From Hyphomicrobiales bacterium (GTDB taxonomy: Bacteria; Pseudomonadota; Alphaproteobacteria; Rhizobiales; Rhizobiaceae): DNA of 64,000 nt. Below are positions 1-9,123 of this stretch, in pieces (position 1 is the stretch's first letter; each line of letters opens with the position of its first letter). A program made the position numbers and the translations under genes. The notes beneath the pieces are model-generated. The model did no database searches. It saw only the letters and a list, made by a program, of their open reading frames with translations, and had not been told where the DNA came from. The stretch is taken from contig UEIF01000007.1 of the NCBI GenBank assembly GCA_900468805.1, forward strand, positions 62,001 through 126,000. Reading direction: 5' to 3'.

Positions 1-853
1 GCGTGAAAACGGCGTCGAGGTCACCGAACTTTCCACCCACCTGCAGGGCCAGCTCGTTGCCGTTCATCCGGCCTATGACGAAGCCTTCGATGGTTTTGCC
101 GCACCTGAAGTGCGCGGCAATCCGAAGGCGCGCCAGGAATGGGCCGTGCAGCAGGTCAAGTATGCCCTGACGGCTTCCAAGCATCTCGGCCTCAAGGCGC
201 ATGCGACCTTCTCCGGGGCGCTTGCCTGGCCCTTCATCTATCCCTGGCCGCAGCGCCCGGCCGGTCTCGTCGAGACCGCCTTCGACGAGCTTGCCCGCCG
301 CTGGAAGCCGATCCTCGACCATGCCGACGAAAACGGCATCGACGTCTGCTACGAAATCCATCCGGGCGAAGACCTGCACGACGGCATCACCTACGAGATG
401 TTCCTGGAACGCGTCGGCAACCATCCGCGCGCCAACATGCTTTACGATCCGTCGCACTACGTTCTGCAGTGCCTCGACTATCTCGACAATATCGACATCT
501 ACAAAGACCGCATCAAGATGTTCCACGTCAAGGATGCGGAGTTCAATCCGACCGGACGCCAGGGCGTTTACGGCGGCTATCAGGGCTGGGTCGAGCGCGC
601 CGGCCGCTTCCGCTCGCTGGGCGACGGCCAGGTCGATTTCGGCGCCGTCTTCTCCAAGATGACCGCCAACAACTTCGATGGCTGGGCCGTGGTCGAATGG
701 GAATGCGCGCTGAAGCATCCGGAAGACGGCGCGCGTGAAGGCGCTGAATTCGTCGCGGCGCACATCATCCGCGTCACTGAAAAGGCCTTCGACGATTTCG
801 CTGCCGGCGGCACCGATCAGGCGGCCAACCGACGCATGTTGGGTCTGTCGTAA
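1..853 (+). CDS. Sugar phosphate isomerase/epimerase (TIM barrel), 5' end outside window
   Basis: The reading frame is open from base 2, so the N-terminus lies before the window; about 283 residues are visible and the stop is at 851-853. The fold is the xylose-isomerase-like TIM barrel (AP endonuclease 2 superfamily, IolE/IolI relatives). Visible metal-site segments are CYEIHPGED, YDPSHY, FHVKDAEF and VVEWECAL, which supply the usual Glu-Asp/His-Glu ligands. It lies 27 bp before a Gfo/Idh/MocA dehydrogenase on the same strand, a pairing typical of inositol-like or sugar-acid catabolic operons. The exact substrate cannot be read from sequence. The family call is firm. Confidence 0.85.
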   Translation, partial: RENGVEVTELSTHLQGQLVAVHPAYDEAFDGFAAPEVRGNPKARQEWAVQQVKYALTASKHLGLKAHATFSGALAWPFIYPWPQRPAGLVETAFDELARRWKPILDHADENGIDVCYEIHPGEDLHDGITYEMFLERVGNHPRANMLYDPSHYVLQCLDYLDNIDIYKDRIKMFHVKDAEFNPTGRQGVYGGYQGWVERAGRFRSLGDGQVDFGAVFSKMTANNFDGWAVVEWECALKHPEDGAREGAEFVAAHIIRVTEKAFDDFAAGGTDQAANRRMLGLS

Positions 854-880
854 CCGGATCAGGATTTCGAGGAGAATATC

Positions 881-2068
881 ATGGCAATCGAAGCATCATC
901 CGAACAGACCCGCGAGCCGCGCATCCGGCTCGGCATGGTCGGAGGCGGGGCTGGCGCCTTCATCGGCGCCGTTCACCGTATCGCCGCGCGTATCGACGAT
1001 CAGTATGATCTGATCGCCGGCGCGCTGTCGTCGACGCCGGAAAAGGCTGCACAGTCCGGTCGCGACCTCGGTCTCGATCCGTCGCGCACCTATTCCAGCT
1101 ACCGGGAAATGGCGATCCGTGAGGCGAAGCTGAAGAACGGCATCGAGGCAGTCTCCATCGTCACGCCGAACCATGTGCATTATGACGCGGCCAAGGAGTT
1201 CCTGCGCCGCGGCATCCACGTCATCTGCGACAAGCCGCTGACCTCAAACCTTGCCGATGCCAAGAAGCTGAAGAAGGTTGCCGACGAGAGCGGCGCGCTT
1301 TTCATCCTGACGCATAATTACACCGGCTATCCGATGGTTCGTCAGGCGCGCGAGATGATCGCCAATGGCGAACTCGGCGATATCCGTATCGTCCAGGCCG
1401 AATATCCGCAGGACTGGCTGACGGAAGCCATCGAACAGTCCGGCCAGAAGCAGGCTGCATGGCGCACCGACCCGGCACAATCCGGCGTCGGCGGTTCGAC
1501 CGGCGATATCGGCACGCACGCCTACAATCTGGCTTCGTTCATCACCGGCCTGGAACTCGACAGCCTTGCTGCCGATCTCGACAGCTTCGTGCCGGGCCGT
1601 CGTCTCGACGACAACGCCCACGTGATGCTGCGCTTCAAGGCCAAGGGGTCGGAAAAGCCGGCCAAGGGCATGCTCTGGTGCAGCCAGGTGGCGCCGGGCC
1701 ACGAGAACGGTCTCAAGGTGCGCGTCTACGGCACCAAGGGTGGTTTCGAATGGGTTCAGGCCGATCCGAACTACCTCTGGTACACGCCGTTTGGCGAGTC
1801 AAAGCGGTTGATCACCCGCAACGGCGCCGGTTCCGGTACCGCTGCTGCCCGCGTTTCACGCGTTCCCTCCGGTCATCCGGAAGGTTATCTCGAAGCCTTT
1901 GCGACGATCTATACGGAAGCCGCACACGCCATCAACGCCCACAAGAAGGGCAAGGCTGTCGATAAGGCCGTGGTCTACCCGACAGTCGATGACGGCGTGA
2001 AGGGTGTCGCCTTCGTCGAGGCCTGCGTCGCGTCGTCCAAGCGCAACGGTGCCTGGGTCAAGGTCTGA
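881..2068 (+). CDS. Gfo/Idh/MocA family NAD(P)-dependent oxidoreductase
   Basis: This 395-residue cytosolic dehydrogenase has an N-terminal Rossmann fold with the dinucleotide motif GGGAGAFIGAVHR (about residues 20-32), the conserved CDKPL motif near residue 117 (EKP in most members), and GDIGTHAYN near residue 208, whose Asp and His are the usual catalytic pair. The start is ATG at 881, preceded by GAGGAG. It probably oxidises a hydroxyl of a cyclic polyol or sugar derivative. It is likely co-transcribed with the preceding TIM-barrel isomerase, and a strong terminator follows. The substrate is unknown; the family assignment is secure. Confidence 0.9.
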   Translation: MAIEASSEQTREPRIRLGMVGGGAGAFIGAVHRIAARIDDQYDLIAGALSSTPEKAAQSGRDLGLDPSRTYSSYREMAIREAKLKNGIEAVSIVTPNHVHYDAAKEFLRRGIHVICDKPLTSNLADAKKLKKVADESGALFILTHNYTGYPMVRQAREMIANGELGDIRIVQAEYPQDWLTEAIEQSGQKQAAWRTDPAQSGVGGSTGDIGTHAYNLASFITGLELDSLAADLDSFVPGRRLDDNAHVMLRFKAKGSEKPAKGMLWCSQVAPGHENGLKVRVYGTKGGFEWVQADPNYLWYTPFGESKRLITRNGAGSGTAAARVSRVPSGHPEGYLEAFATIYTEAAHAINAHKKGKAVDKAVVYPTVDDGVKGVAFVEACVASSKRNGAWVKV

Positions 2069-2098
2069 ATTTCCGAGCCAATCAGGCGCATGTCATTA

Positions 2099-2137
2099 AA
2101 AAACGCCGGGGCGGTTGGATATCGCTCCGGCGTTTTT
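2099..2137. terminator. Bidirectional rho-independent terminator
   Basis: A perfect 11-bp inverted repeat (AAAAACGCCGG at 2099-2109 and CCGGCGTTTTT at 2127-2137) ends in T runs on both strands. It sits between the convergent oxidoreductase and DoxX genes and can serve both. Confidence 0.85.
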
Positions 2138-2150
2138 CTTTCTGCAGTGA

Positions 2151-2558
2151 TCAGGCGGCAACCGTAGTGCGGTTGCGCTTCAGCAGGTTGTCGATGCTGA
2201 AAGGTCCGGCGCCGGCGGCGACCAGATAAAGGAAGACGAAGCAGAACAGGATTGCCGCGACGCCGCCATTCTGCGCCGGGAAAAAGCTCTTCGATGCGTG
2301 GCCGATGAAATAGGCTGACGCCATGAGGCCGGAAAGCACGAAGGCTGCGATGCGGGTCTGGAAACCGATGAGCACCAGGAAGCCGAGCGTGAGTTCGATG
2401 AGACCGGCAACCCATGACAGCGAGCCGATAGGCGGCACGCTTGCCGCAGTCGGGAAAAGCAGGATCTTTTGCGTTCCGTAGCTGAAAAGCACGAGGGACG
2501 AGACGATGCGCAGCAGGCTCAGGAGATGCGGCTGCAGCAGATGGATCGAAGAGAGCAT
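2151..2558 (-). CDS. DoxX family membrane protein
   Basis: This 135-residue integral membrane protein has four predicted helices (around residues 10-30, 45-65, 70-90 and 100-120), matching the DoxX/MauE-like four-helix family and its usual length of 120-150. Motifs such as the early RIVSSLVLF helix and the GLIELTLGFLVLIGF helix are typical. Family members are linked to thiol or respiratory redox functions, but no specific role can be read here. It is a single gene, convergent with the dehydrogenase and divergent from the beta-glucosidase gene. Confidence 0.85.
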   Translation of the reverse strand: MLSSIHLLQPHLLSLLRIVSSLVLFSYGTQKILLFPTAASVPPIGSLSWVAGLIELTLGFLVLIGFQTRIAAFVLSGLMASAYFIGHASKSFFPAQNGGVAAILFCFVFLYLVAAGAGPFSIDNLLKRNRTTVAA

Positions 2559-2797
2559 TCGTTTCCTTTCATATTGTGATGCTCTTTCCGGTGTAAGGAT
2601 CAGGTTCGCGACAGCAAATCACGACTGCTAACATTGGCGTTATGAGATCTGGAAGAAGGGGTTATGGCAGCCTTGCCGCATGTTATCTTTCTTCCTGTAA
2701 CGTTGCAGTTTTTCACTTTCCGGCCTGTACTTTGGACGTGGGCTTGGCTACACCCCGCGCAAACGGTCAGTCCACAACTGAGAGATGGGATTCACAG

Positions 2798-4171
2798 ATG
2801 ATCGATCCGAAAACCCTTGCAGACCGATTCCCCGGCGATTTCACCTTCGGTGTTGCCACCGCTGCCTTCCAGATCGAAGGAGCCAGCAAGGCCGATGGCC
2901 GCAAGCCATCCATCTGGGACGCCTTCTGCAACATGCCGGGCCGCGTCTATAACCGTGATAACGGCGATGTCGCCTGCGACCACTATAACCGGCTGGACCA
3001 GGACCTCGATCTCATCAAGAGCATGGGCGTCGATGCCTATCGTTTCTCGATCGCCTGGCCGCGCATCATTCCCGATGGCACCGGTCCGGTAAACGAAGCC
3101 GGCCTCGATTTCTACGATCGTCTCGTCGACGGCTGCAAGGCGCGCGGCATCAAGACCTTCGCGACGCTCTATCACTGGGACTTGCCGCTGCTGCTCGCCG
3201 GCGATGGCGGCTGGACGGCGCGTTCGACGGCTTACGCCTATCAGCGTTATGCCAAGACTGTCATGAGCCGCCTTGGCGACCGCCTCGACAGCGTCGCGAC
3301 CTTCAACGAGCCTTGGTGCATCGTCTGGCTCAGCCATCTCTATGGCATTCATGCGCCGGGCGAGCGCAACATGCAGGCCGCGCTTCATGCCATGCACTAC
3401 ATGAACCTTGCGCATGGTCTCGGTGTCGAGGCGATCCGTTCGGAAGCGCCTGGTGTGCCTGTCGGTTTGGTGCTCAATGCCTCCTCGATCATTCCCGGTT
3501 CGGACAATGCGGCCGATCTTGCTGCCGGCGAGCGCGCCCATCAGTTTCATAACGGCGCTTTCTTCGACCCTGTCTTCAAGGGTGAATATCCCAGGGAATT
3601 CGTCGAGGCTCTCGGCGATCGCATGCCTGTTATCGAAGACGGCGATCTCAAGATCATCAATCAGAAGCTCGATTGGTGGGGCCTGAACTACTACAAGCCG
3701 GAGCGCGTCGCCGACGATGCCAGCCGCAAGGGCGACTTCCCCTGGACAGTGGAAGCGCCTCCGGCAAGCGACGTAAAGACGGATATCGGCTGGGAAGTCT
3801 ATTCGCCGGGCCTCAAGCTGCTCGTCGAGGATCTCTACCGCCGCTACGAACTGCCGGAATGCTACATCACCGAGAACGGCGCCTGCGACAATACCGATGT
3901 CGTCGATGGCGAGGTCAATGACGTGATGCGCCTCGACTATGTCAGCGATCACCTCGATGTCGTTGCTGGTCTCATCAAGGACGGCTATCCGATGCGCGGT
4001 TACTTTGCCTGGAGCCTGATGGACAATTTCGAATGGGCGGAAGGCTATCGCATGCGCTTCGGCCTCGTCCATGTCGACTACGAAACGCAGGTTCGCACGC
4101 TCAAGAAGAGCGGCAAGTGGTATCGCGAACTCGCCAGCCAGTTCCCGAAGGGTAATCACAAGGCCGTCTGA
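2798..4171 (+). CDS. GH1 family beta-glucosidase
   Basis: Glycoside hydrolase family 1 enzyme of 457 residues, hydrolysing beta-linked glucosides or related disaccharides. The acid/base is in TFNEPW (about residue 168) and the nucleophile in ITENGA (about residue 357), with the family start FPGDFTFGVATAAFQ. The frame is open further upstream, but the ATG at 2798 is preferred because it follows a GAGATGGGA ribosome site and gives normal GH1 length. There is no signal peptide, so it is probably cytoplasmic like other rhizobial beta-glucosidases. It is monocistronic, followed by a hairpin at 4198-4221. Confidence 0.93.
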   Translation: MIDPKTLADRFPGDFTFGVATAAFQIEGASKADGRKPSIWDAFCNMPGRVYNRDNGDVACDHYNRLDQDLDLIKSMGVDAYRFSIAWPRIIPDGTGPVNEAGLDFYDRLVDGCKARGIKTFATLYHWDLPLLLAGDGGWTARSTAYAYQRYAKTVMSRLGDRLDSVATFNEPWCIVWLSHLYGIHAPGERNMQAALHAMHYMNLAHGLGVEAIRSEAPGVPVGLVLNASSIIPGSDNAADLAAGERAHQFHNGAFFDPVFKGEYPREFVEALGDRMPVIEDGDLKIINQKLDWWGLNYYKPERVADDASRKGDFPWTVEAPPASDVKTDIGWEVYSPGLKLLVEDLYRRYELPECYITENGACDNTDVVDGEVNDVMRLDYVSDHLDVVAGLIKDGYPMRGYFAWSLMDNFEWAEGYRMRFGLVHVDYETQVRTLKKSGKWYRELASQFPKGNHKAV

Positions 4172-4197
4172 GGCCAGGTATTTCTGGCAGACATTTT

Positions 4198-4224
4198 CGG
4201 CGGGGCATCAATGCCCTGCCGTTT
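4198..4224 (+). terminator. Probable terminator after the beta-glucosidase gene
   Basis: An 11-bp stem with one G:T wobble (CGGCGGGGCAT at 4198-4208, ATGCCCTGCCG at 4211-4221) is followed by only three T residues. It lies between convergent genes. Confidence 0.5.
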
Positions 4225-4688
4225 CAGATCGCATTCAGCGTCTTTGCTGCTGCGAGACGTTTTCCTCTCGTCATTTTCCGTCCGTCGCGGAAATTCCGGG
4301 CGAGCAGCGCAAGCTGGACGGAGCCGGCCAGCACTTCCAGCGTTTGCATTCCGTAGAAGAGAATATCGAACAGGCCTGCCGTCGCGCGAAGGTAAAGCAG
4401 GACTGCCAGGGGCAGGAGGATCAGCAGCCCGTTTGCTGCAATGATCTTCATCCGTCTGCGCTTCCTTTCGATAGCCGGCGAAAGACGGCCGCGGGCAAGT
4501 GAAAAGCCGCTGCCGCCTGACATTGCGAGCGCCGGGATCAGCAGACAGAGGCCGGCAAGGATCGCTTTCTTGACGGCAAGAATAGCGGTCGCATCCAGAA
4601 GAAGTTCGGAGATCAGTGTTGCGGTCAGAAAACCCGCAATCAGGATCATGGCGACTGTGCCCGCGCCGGCATGAATGATCGTTTTCAT
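4224..4688 (-). CDS. Four-helix membrane protein of unknown function
   Basis: A 154-residue hydrophobic protein with about four membrane helices and a basic loop (ERKRRRMK) after the second. I do not recognise a named family. Its start overlaps the stop of the upstream MarR gene by 4 bp (ATGA, 4685-4688), so the two are translationally coupled and the protein is probably expressed under control of that regulator. An envelope or efflux-accessory role is only a guess. Confidence 0.75.
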   Translation of the reverse strand: MKTIIHAGAGTVAMILIAGFLTATLISELLLDATAILAVKKAILAGLCLLIPALAMSGGSGFSLARGRLSPAIERKRRRMKIIAANGLLILLPLAVLLYLRATAGLFDILFYGMQTLEVLAGSVQLALLARNFRDGRKMTRGKRLAAAKTLNAI

Positions 4689-5155
4689 TTCCGCTCCTCG
4701 CTTTTTGTGGCGTCCAGCGCCAGCCGTTGGTCGAACCTGTTCAGAAGATCGAGCGCCGCCCGCAACTCCGTTGCATTTAGCCCGCCGGCAAGCGCATTGA
4801 CCCAGCCGGTAAGAAGCGCTGATATCCGCGCATAACTCTCAGCGCCTTGCGGCGTCAGCACATAGAAGGGCGAGCGCTGATGGCGCGGGTTGGGCCGCTT
4901 TTCGATGAAGCCGTCTTCCTCCAGCTTGTTCACCTGCTTTTGGGCGCCCTGGCGGGTCATGCCCATCATCTCGGCAATGGCGGGCACCGTGACATGACCG
5001 CGAGACAGCGAAATTGCTCCGAGCACCTGCCAGCGGGCGCTGGTGAGGTTCAGCGGTGCGCCCAGCCGGTCGCCGCCGTCCAGCAGTCGTCCGTTGATGC
5101 GGAAGACCATCAGCATGATGTCCGTCAGCAAATCCGCTGCGATCGTGCGTTTCAA
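4685..5155 (-). CDS. MarR family transcriptional regulator
   Basis: This 156-residue winged-helix repressor has LTSARWQVLGAI leading into the HTH (VPAIAEMMGMTRQGAQKQVNKLEEDG) and a wing RPNPRHQRSPFYVLT. The start is an uncommon TTG at 5155, supported by GGAG at 5170-5167; an ATG at 5172 is out of frame and stops after six codons. It is coupled by ATGA to the membrane-protein gene downstream. Two copies of GGAAACTAGTT upstream overlap the likely promoter and suggest autorepression. The ligand is unknown. Confidence 0.88.
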   Translation of the reverse strand: MKRTIAADLLTDIMLMVFRINGRLLDGGDRLGAPLNLTSARWQVLGAISLSRGHVTVPAIAEMMGMTRQGAQKQVNKLEEDGFIEKRPNPRHQRSPFYVLTPQGAESYARISALLTGWVNALAGGLNATELRAALDLLNRFDQRLALDATKSEERK

Positions 5156-5182
5156 GATCTGCGGTTCTCCATATGAAACTAC

Positions 5183-5218
5183 GGAAACTAGTTACCATTA
5201 TTGGAAACTAGTTGTCAA
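5183..5218 (-). promoter_or_regulatory. Promoter with tandem MarR-type operator
   Basis: GGAAACTAGTT occurs at 5183-5193 and again at 5203-5213, exactly 20 bp apart; each copy is centred on the palindrome AACTAGTT. On the minus strand a perfect TTGACA (5218-5213) precedes a poorly conserved -10 about 17 bp away, so the two repeats cover both promoter elements. The inference is autoregulation by the adjacent MarR protein; the divergent GGDEF-EAL gene might also be affected. Confidence 0.5.
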
Positions 5219-5336
5219 TCTGCGGAAATATGCGGTATTCCAGTAAGTCCTGAGCCGGATTCTCGATAGTTCTCATGATTTTAAGCGTTTCTTGACCCTT
5301 GACTGCGAAGGTTTATTGAACGGGGAGTTGTATGAA

Positions 5337-7541
5337 TTGCCGGCAGTCTTGAGGTCTAAAAGCAACGGATCGGGTTTGGGCCGCCATACCACGGTTACTG
5401 GCGTGCTTTTTTCCTTTGCGATCATTGTCGCTGTTGTCACCATCATGGTTCTGACGGCGCTGGAGCGTGTTTCCGAAAATGCCAATGTGCTCGACGACGA
5501 GCGTTCGCGTGAAACGACGGTTGGCGCAGTCAAGACCTTCGAGAACCAGCTTGCTGCTACGCTTGATGACTACGCCGCCTGGGATGACGCGGCTGCCAAT
5601 GTCTACGAGCCGGAGGGCATGGCATGGACGATCAGCAATTATGGCGAGATGTCCCTCAATAGCCCTCTCTTCGATATGGCCATCGTCATTGACGACCAGA
5701 AGGAGACCGTCATGTCCTATCAGGACGGTTTGCCAATGCAGATGCCGGTCAGTGATTTCTTCTCCCCATCATTTTGGCGGCTTCTGGACAAGGTTCGTGG
5801 ACCTGATGCCGGCGAGAAGCCGGAAGCCACCGGTTTCATCAAGACCGCCAGAGGCATTGCCGCCGTCGGTATCGCGCTTGTGCGAGAGAAGTCAGGTGAG
5901 CTTGATATTCCTGCCGGTCGACATCGCTATCTGATTTTCGCCCGGCATCTCGATGATGCAAAAATATCTGCTCTCGGCACCACTTACGTGCTGAATGGAT
6001 TGCGGCTGGTGCCAGCGGATTTTGCCTCGTCCTATTCGGTGGAAATCGCAGACCCTGCTCGCGCGGTTCTTGGCAAGCTTGTCTGGGTGTCGCGTTCGCC
6101 CGGCGATATCGGTTATGCGCAGGTTCGGCCCATGGTCATTCAGGCGCTTGGTCTTGTCGGCCTGTTCTTCGTCGTCCTGCTCATCATCGGCTGGCTGGCC
6201 GGGCGACGCCTGAAGGCGGAGGAAAACAGTGCGCGTGCAGAAGCGCTTCGCGATCGTCTGAGCGGTCTTTCCAACCGCGATGGCTTGAGCCTCGCGATGG
6301 ACAGCTTCGTCGTGGAAGCGCGACAAACGAAGCGGAACGTCCTGCTGCTCTATCTAGACCTCGACGGCTTCAAGGAAGTCAACGACAGCTATGGTCACGG
6401 CACTGGCGACCAGCTGATCCGCGCTGTTGCGGCTGGGCTGGACGTGCTGATCCCTGATGATGCCGTGCTCGCGCGCATCGGCGGTGATGAATTCGCAATC
6501 GCTTTCCTTTCTGATGCGGAAAATGCTGCCGCACTGCAGCTTGCGGAGCAGATCCTCGATTTTCTTGCCGAGCCGCTCGAAGTCGGCCGGCGGATCGTCG
6601 TGGTCGGCGCCAGCATCGGCATCGCCATGTCGTCGCTCGGCTCGATCGACCGTGAAGAACTGGTACGCCGCGCCGATCTTGCCATGTACAAGGCAAAGGA
6701 AGCCGGACGCGCCCGCATGACGCTCTACGATCCGGCCATGGATACCGATCGCGCGCAGCGCAACGCGCTGGAGCTCGACCTGCGCATGGCGATCGAAAGC
6801 GGCGATCTCACGCTTGCCTATCAGCCGCTCGTCGACGCCGCGACGCATGAGATGAATGGCGTCGAAGCGCTGGTACGCTGGAACCGGCCCGGCCACGGCC
6901 CGGTTTCGCCTGAAGTCTTCATCCCCATTGCCGAAACCAGCGGGCTCATCGAATCCCTTGGCCTTTTCGTGCTGCGCAAGGCCTGTGAAACGGCTAAGCA
7001 GTGGCCGGAGCTGAAGATCTCGGTCAACGTTTCCCCGGGTCAGTTCCGCAATCCGGCCTTCACCGATTATGTTCGCTACGTGCTGAAGCAGACGGAGATC
7101 GAGGCAAGCCGCGTTACGCTTGAAATCACTGAAGGCTACATGATCCAAAACCCGCAGCGCACGCGCCAGTCGATCGATCGCCTCAAGTCGCTCGGCGTCA
7201 AGGTGGCGCTCGACGATTTCGGCTCCGGCTTCTCTTCGATCGGCTACCTGCGGCAGTTCGGCTTCGACCGCATCAAGATCGACCGCTCGCTGGTCATCGA
7301 TGTTACCACTGACAGCCGGCAGCGGGAAATGCTGCAGGCGACGGTGGCACTAGCCCGCGCACTGGATATCCCCGTCACCGCCGAAGGCATCGAGACGGAG
7401 GAGCAGGCAATTGCGCTGCGTCTCTTCGGCTGCGACAGCCTGCAGGGCTATTTCTTCGGCAAGCCGATGGTCGCCGATCAGATCAATGGCTTGCTCCAGG
7501 AGCGACGCAAGACCCGGCCGCAGCGCCGAATCGCAGGGTAG
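5337..7541 (+). CDS. CHASE4-GGDEF-EAL cyclic-di-GMP signalling protein
   Basis: An inner-membrane protein of about 734 residues. A first helix (about 18-42) and a second (about 266-290) flank a periplasmic CHASE4-like sensor (LDDYAAWDDAA, then a long mixed domain). GGDEF follows with intact IGGDEF near residue 380, and EAL with EALVRW near 508, then ITEGYM, LDDFGSGFSS and KIDRS. Both catalytic signatures are intact, so it may make or degrade c-di-GMP. The frame is open from TTG 5292; I prefer TTG 5337 because GGGGAG at 5322-5327 lies 9 nt before it. Divergent from the MarR gene. Confidence 0.9.
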   Translation: MPAVLRSKSNGSGLGRHTTVTGVLFSFAIIVAVVTIMVLTALERVSENANVLDDERSRETTVGAVKTFENQLAATLDDYAAWDDAAANVYEPEGMAWTISNYGEMSLNSPLFDMAIVIDDQKETVMSYQDGLPMQMPVSDFFSPSFWRLLDKVRGPDAGEKPEATGFIKTARGIAAVGIALVREKSGELDIPAGRHRYLIFARHLDDAKISALGTTYVLNGLRLVPADFASSYSVEIADPARAVLGKLVWVSRSPGDIGYAQVRPMVIQALGLVGLFFVVLLIIGWLAGRRLKAEENSARAEALRDRLSGLSNRDGLSLAMDSFVVEARQTKRNVLLLYLDLDGFKEVNDSYGHGTGDQLIRAVAAGLDVLIPDDAVLARIGGDEFAIAFLSDAENAAALQLAEQILDFLAEPLEVGRRIVVVGASIGIAMSSLGSIDREELVRRADLAMYKAKEAGRARMTLYDPAMDTDRAQRNALELDLRMAIESGDLTLAYQPLVDAATHEMNGVEALVRWNRPGHGPVSPEVFIPIAETSGLIESLGLFVLRKACETAKQWPELKISVNVSPGQFRNPAFTDYVRYVLKQTEIEASRVTLEITEGYMIQNPQRTRQSIDRLKSLGVKVALDDFGSGFSSIGYLRQFGFDRIKIDRSLVIDVTTDSRQREMLQATVALARALDIPVTAEGIETEEQAIALRLFGCDSLQGYFFGKPMVADQINGLLQERRKTRPQRRIAG

Positions 7542-7613
7542 AGCTTCGCTCTATCTCTCAGCTCTCAAGCAATTCCGGGCGCAAAACTGCTGCGCACTTT
7601 TGCTGGAATTCCT

Positions 7614-8543
7614 CTACGTGCCGATATGTTTTTGGCCGCGCTTCTTGGCGAGCGCGATCTGGTGCTGGCGCTGACGGTAGCGCAGACGGTCTTCTTCGCT
7701 CCGCGTAAGATAGCAGTTGCTGCAGGAAACGCCTTCCTCGTAATGAGGCGAGGTGACCTCTTCTACCGTGATCGGGTTGCGACAGGCATGGCAGAGCTTG
7801 TGCTCGCCTTCCTTCAGGCCGTGTTCGACGGAAACGCGCTCGTCGAAGACGAAGCAGGCCCCTTCCCAAAGGCTTTCTTCCTGCGGCACTTCCTCAAGAT
7901 ATTTCAGGATGCCGCCCTTGAGGTGATAGACCTCTTCGAAGCCCTGTTCCTTCATGAAGGCGGTCGCCTTTTCGCAGCGAATGCCGCCGGTGCAATACAT
8001 TGCAATCTTCGGCTTGTTGTGCAGGCCGGGATTGTTGTGCACCCAGTCCGGAAACTCACGGAAGGTCTTGGTCTGGGGGTCAAGCGCCCCGCGGAAGATG
8101 CCGATCGCCGTCTCGTAGTCGTTGCGGGTGTCGATGACGATCGTGTCGGGATCCGAGATCAGTGCATTCCAGTCACTGGGATCGACATAGGTCCCGACCA
8201 CCTTGTTGGGGTCGATATTCTCGACGCCCATGGTGACGATTTCTTTCTTCAGTTTCGCCTTCATGCGCAGGAACGGCATTTTGGAAGCACGGCTTTCCTT
8301 GTGCTCCAGGGCAGCAAATTCCGGCTGAGCACGCAGGAAGGAGAGGACGGCATGGATGCCGGCATCCGGTCCGGCAATCGTGCCATTGATGCCCTCATGA
8401 GCGAGCAGAAGCGTGCCCTTCACGCCATTTTCCTCGCACAGCGCCTGCAACGGCGCCTGCAGGCTCTCGAAGCGCGGCAGGGATACGAAATGATAGAGCG
8501 CTGCCACCAGGAAGGGGCTTGTTTGGGTCGCATTGTCGATCAT
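7614..8543 (-). CDS. trhO: tRNA uridine(34) hydroxylase TrhO (rhodanese-like)
   Basis: TrhO (YceA, UPF0176) performs oxygen-dependent 5-hydroxylation of uridine 34 in tRNA. The 309-residue protein has the N-terminal domain beginning with FLVAALYHF, a rhodanese domain with the catalytic-loop cysteine in [10 protein letters not shown] (about residue 183), and a C-terminal pair CHAC and CSNC that could bind metal. The frame is open to 8585, but ATG 8543 matches where family members begin. It is convergent with the GGDEF-EAL gene, and no clear operon partner is visible. Confidence 0.92.
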   Translation of the reverse strand: MIDNATQTSPFLVAALYHFVSLPRFESLQAPLQALCEENGVKGTLLLAHEGINGTIAGPDAGIHAVLSFLRAQPEFAALEHKESRASKMPFLRMKAKLKKEIVTMGVENIDPNKVVGTYVDPSDWNALISDPDTIVIDTRNDYETAIGIFRGALDPQTKTFREFPDWVHNNPGLHNKPKIAMYCTGGIRCEKATAFMKEQGFEEVYHLKGGILKYLEEVPQEESLWEGACFVFDERVSVEHGLKEGEHKLCHACRNPITVEEVTSPHYEEGVSCSNCYLTRSEEDRLRYRQRQHQIALAKKRGQKHIGT

Positions 8544-8615
8544 GCGCGTGGAAATACAGAATATGCCGTCCCTGCGCAATGACATTACGCAAGGGCGGCA
8601 CTGGGGGATTGTGGT

Positions 8616-9092
8616 CTATCCGCGCGCCTTCCATTCGGCGTGGGACCGCATGCCAAACGCAGCATCCGGCTCCTCGTCGAGTACGCTCAGGAATTCGATT
8701 GAATGTCCGTCAGGGTCGTGGAAGTAGAGTGACAGCGCCGGCATCCAGCCGATGACGATCGGTTCGGTGATCGGCTCGCCGTGAAAGCCGTGCAGTTTCA
8801 GGCCCTTGTCGATCAGCAGCGCCGGCGCCCGCATCATTTCTTCCCGCGACAGGCGGAAGGCCATGTGCAGGCGCATCTTCAAGGGGCTGGTGCCGGTTTC
8901 CCAGAGGCCGAGCATGGCGTTCTTCTTGCCGTTCACCCAGAAGAAGGCGATGCGGCGTTCGGGAAATTCGGCGGCGAATTCGAGGCCCAGAATATCGCGG
9001 TAGAAGGGAATGGAGGTCTTCAGATCGGCGACGGTGAGATGGGTTTCATAGATGCCCTGGATTTGCGGCATCGCGGCATTTTCGGCAGACAT
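8616..9092 (-). CDS. VOC family (glyoxalase/bleomycin-resistance fold) protein
   Basis: A 158-residue vicinal-oxygen-chelate protein with two beta-alpha-beta-beta-beta modules: THLTVADLKTSIPFYRDILG near the N-terminus and the C-terminal module with LYFHDPDGHSIEFLS carrying the Glu ligand. Start ATG 9092 is chosen over ATG 9113 because GAGGA precedes it by 5 nt and the predicted transcription start near 9117 would leave almost no leader for 9113. Its promoter contains a SoxR-type palindrome, suggesting induction by redox-cycling compounds and a role in detoxifying such compounds or their products. Substrate unknown. Confidence 0.88.
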   Translation of the reverse strand: MSAENAAMPQIQGIYETHLTVADLKTSIPFYRDILGLEFAAEFPERRIAFFWVNGKKNAMLGLWETGTSPLKMRLHMAFRLSREEMMRAPALLIDKGLKLHGFHGEPITEPIVIGWMPALSLYFHDPDGHSIEFLSVLDEEPDAAFGMRSHAEWKARG

Positions 9093-9123
9093 ATTTTCCT
9101 CGGCAAGGTTCATTGACCGGCCG

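Noticed and set aside
2792..4159. 455-codon open frame antisense to the beta-glucosidase gene
   Set aside because: The sense strand encodes a complete GH1 enzyme with catalytic residues; the antisense frame has no family features.
7539..7553. TAGAGC-TTC-GCTCTA hairpin as terminator of the CHASE4-GGDEF-EAL gene
   Set aside because: It overlaps the stop codon and no T run follows, so intrinsic termination is not supported.
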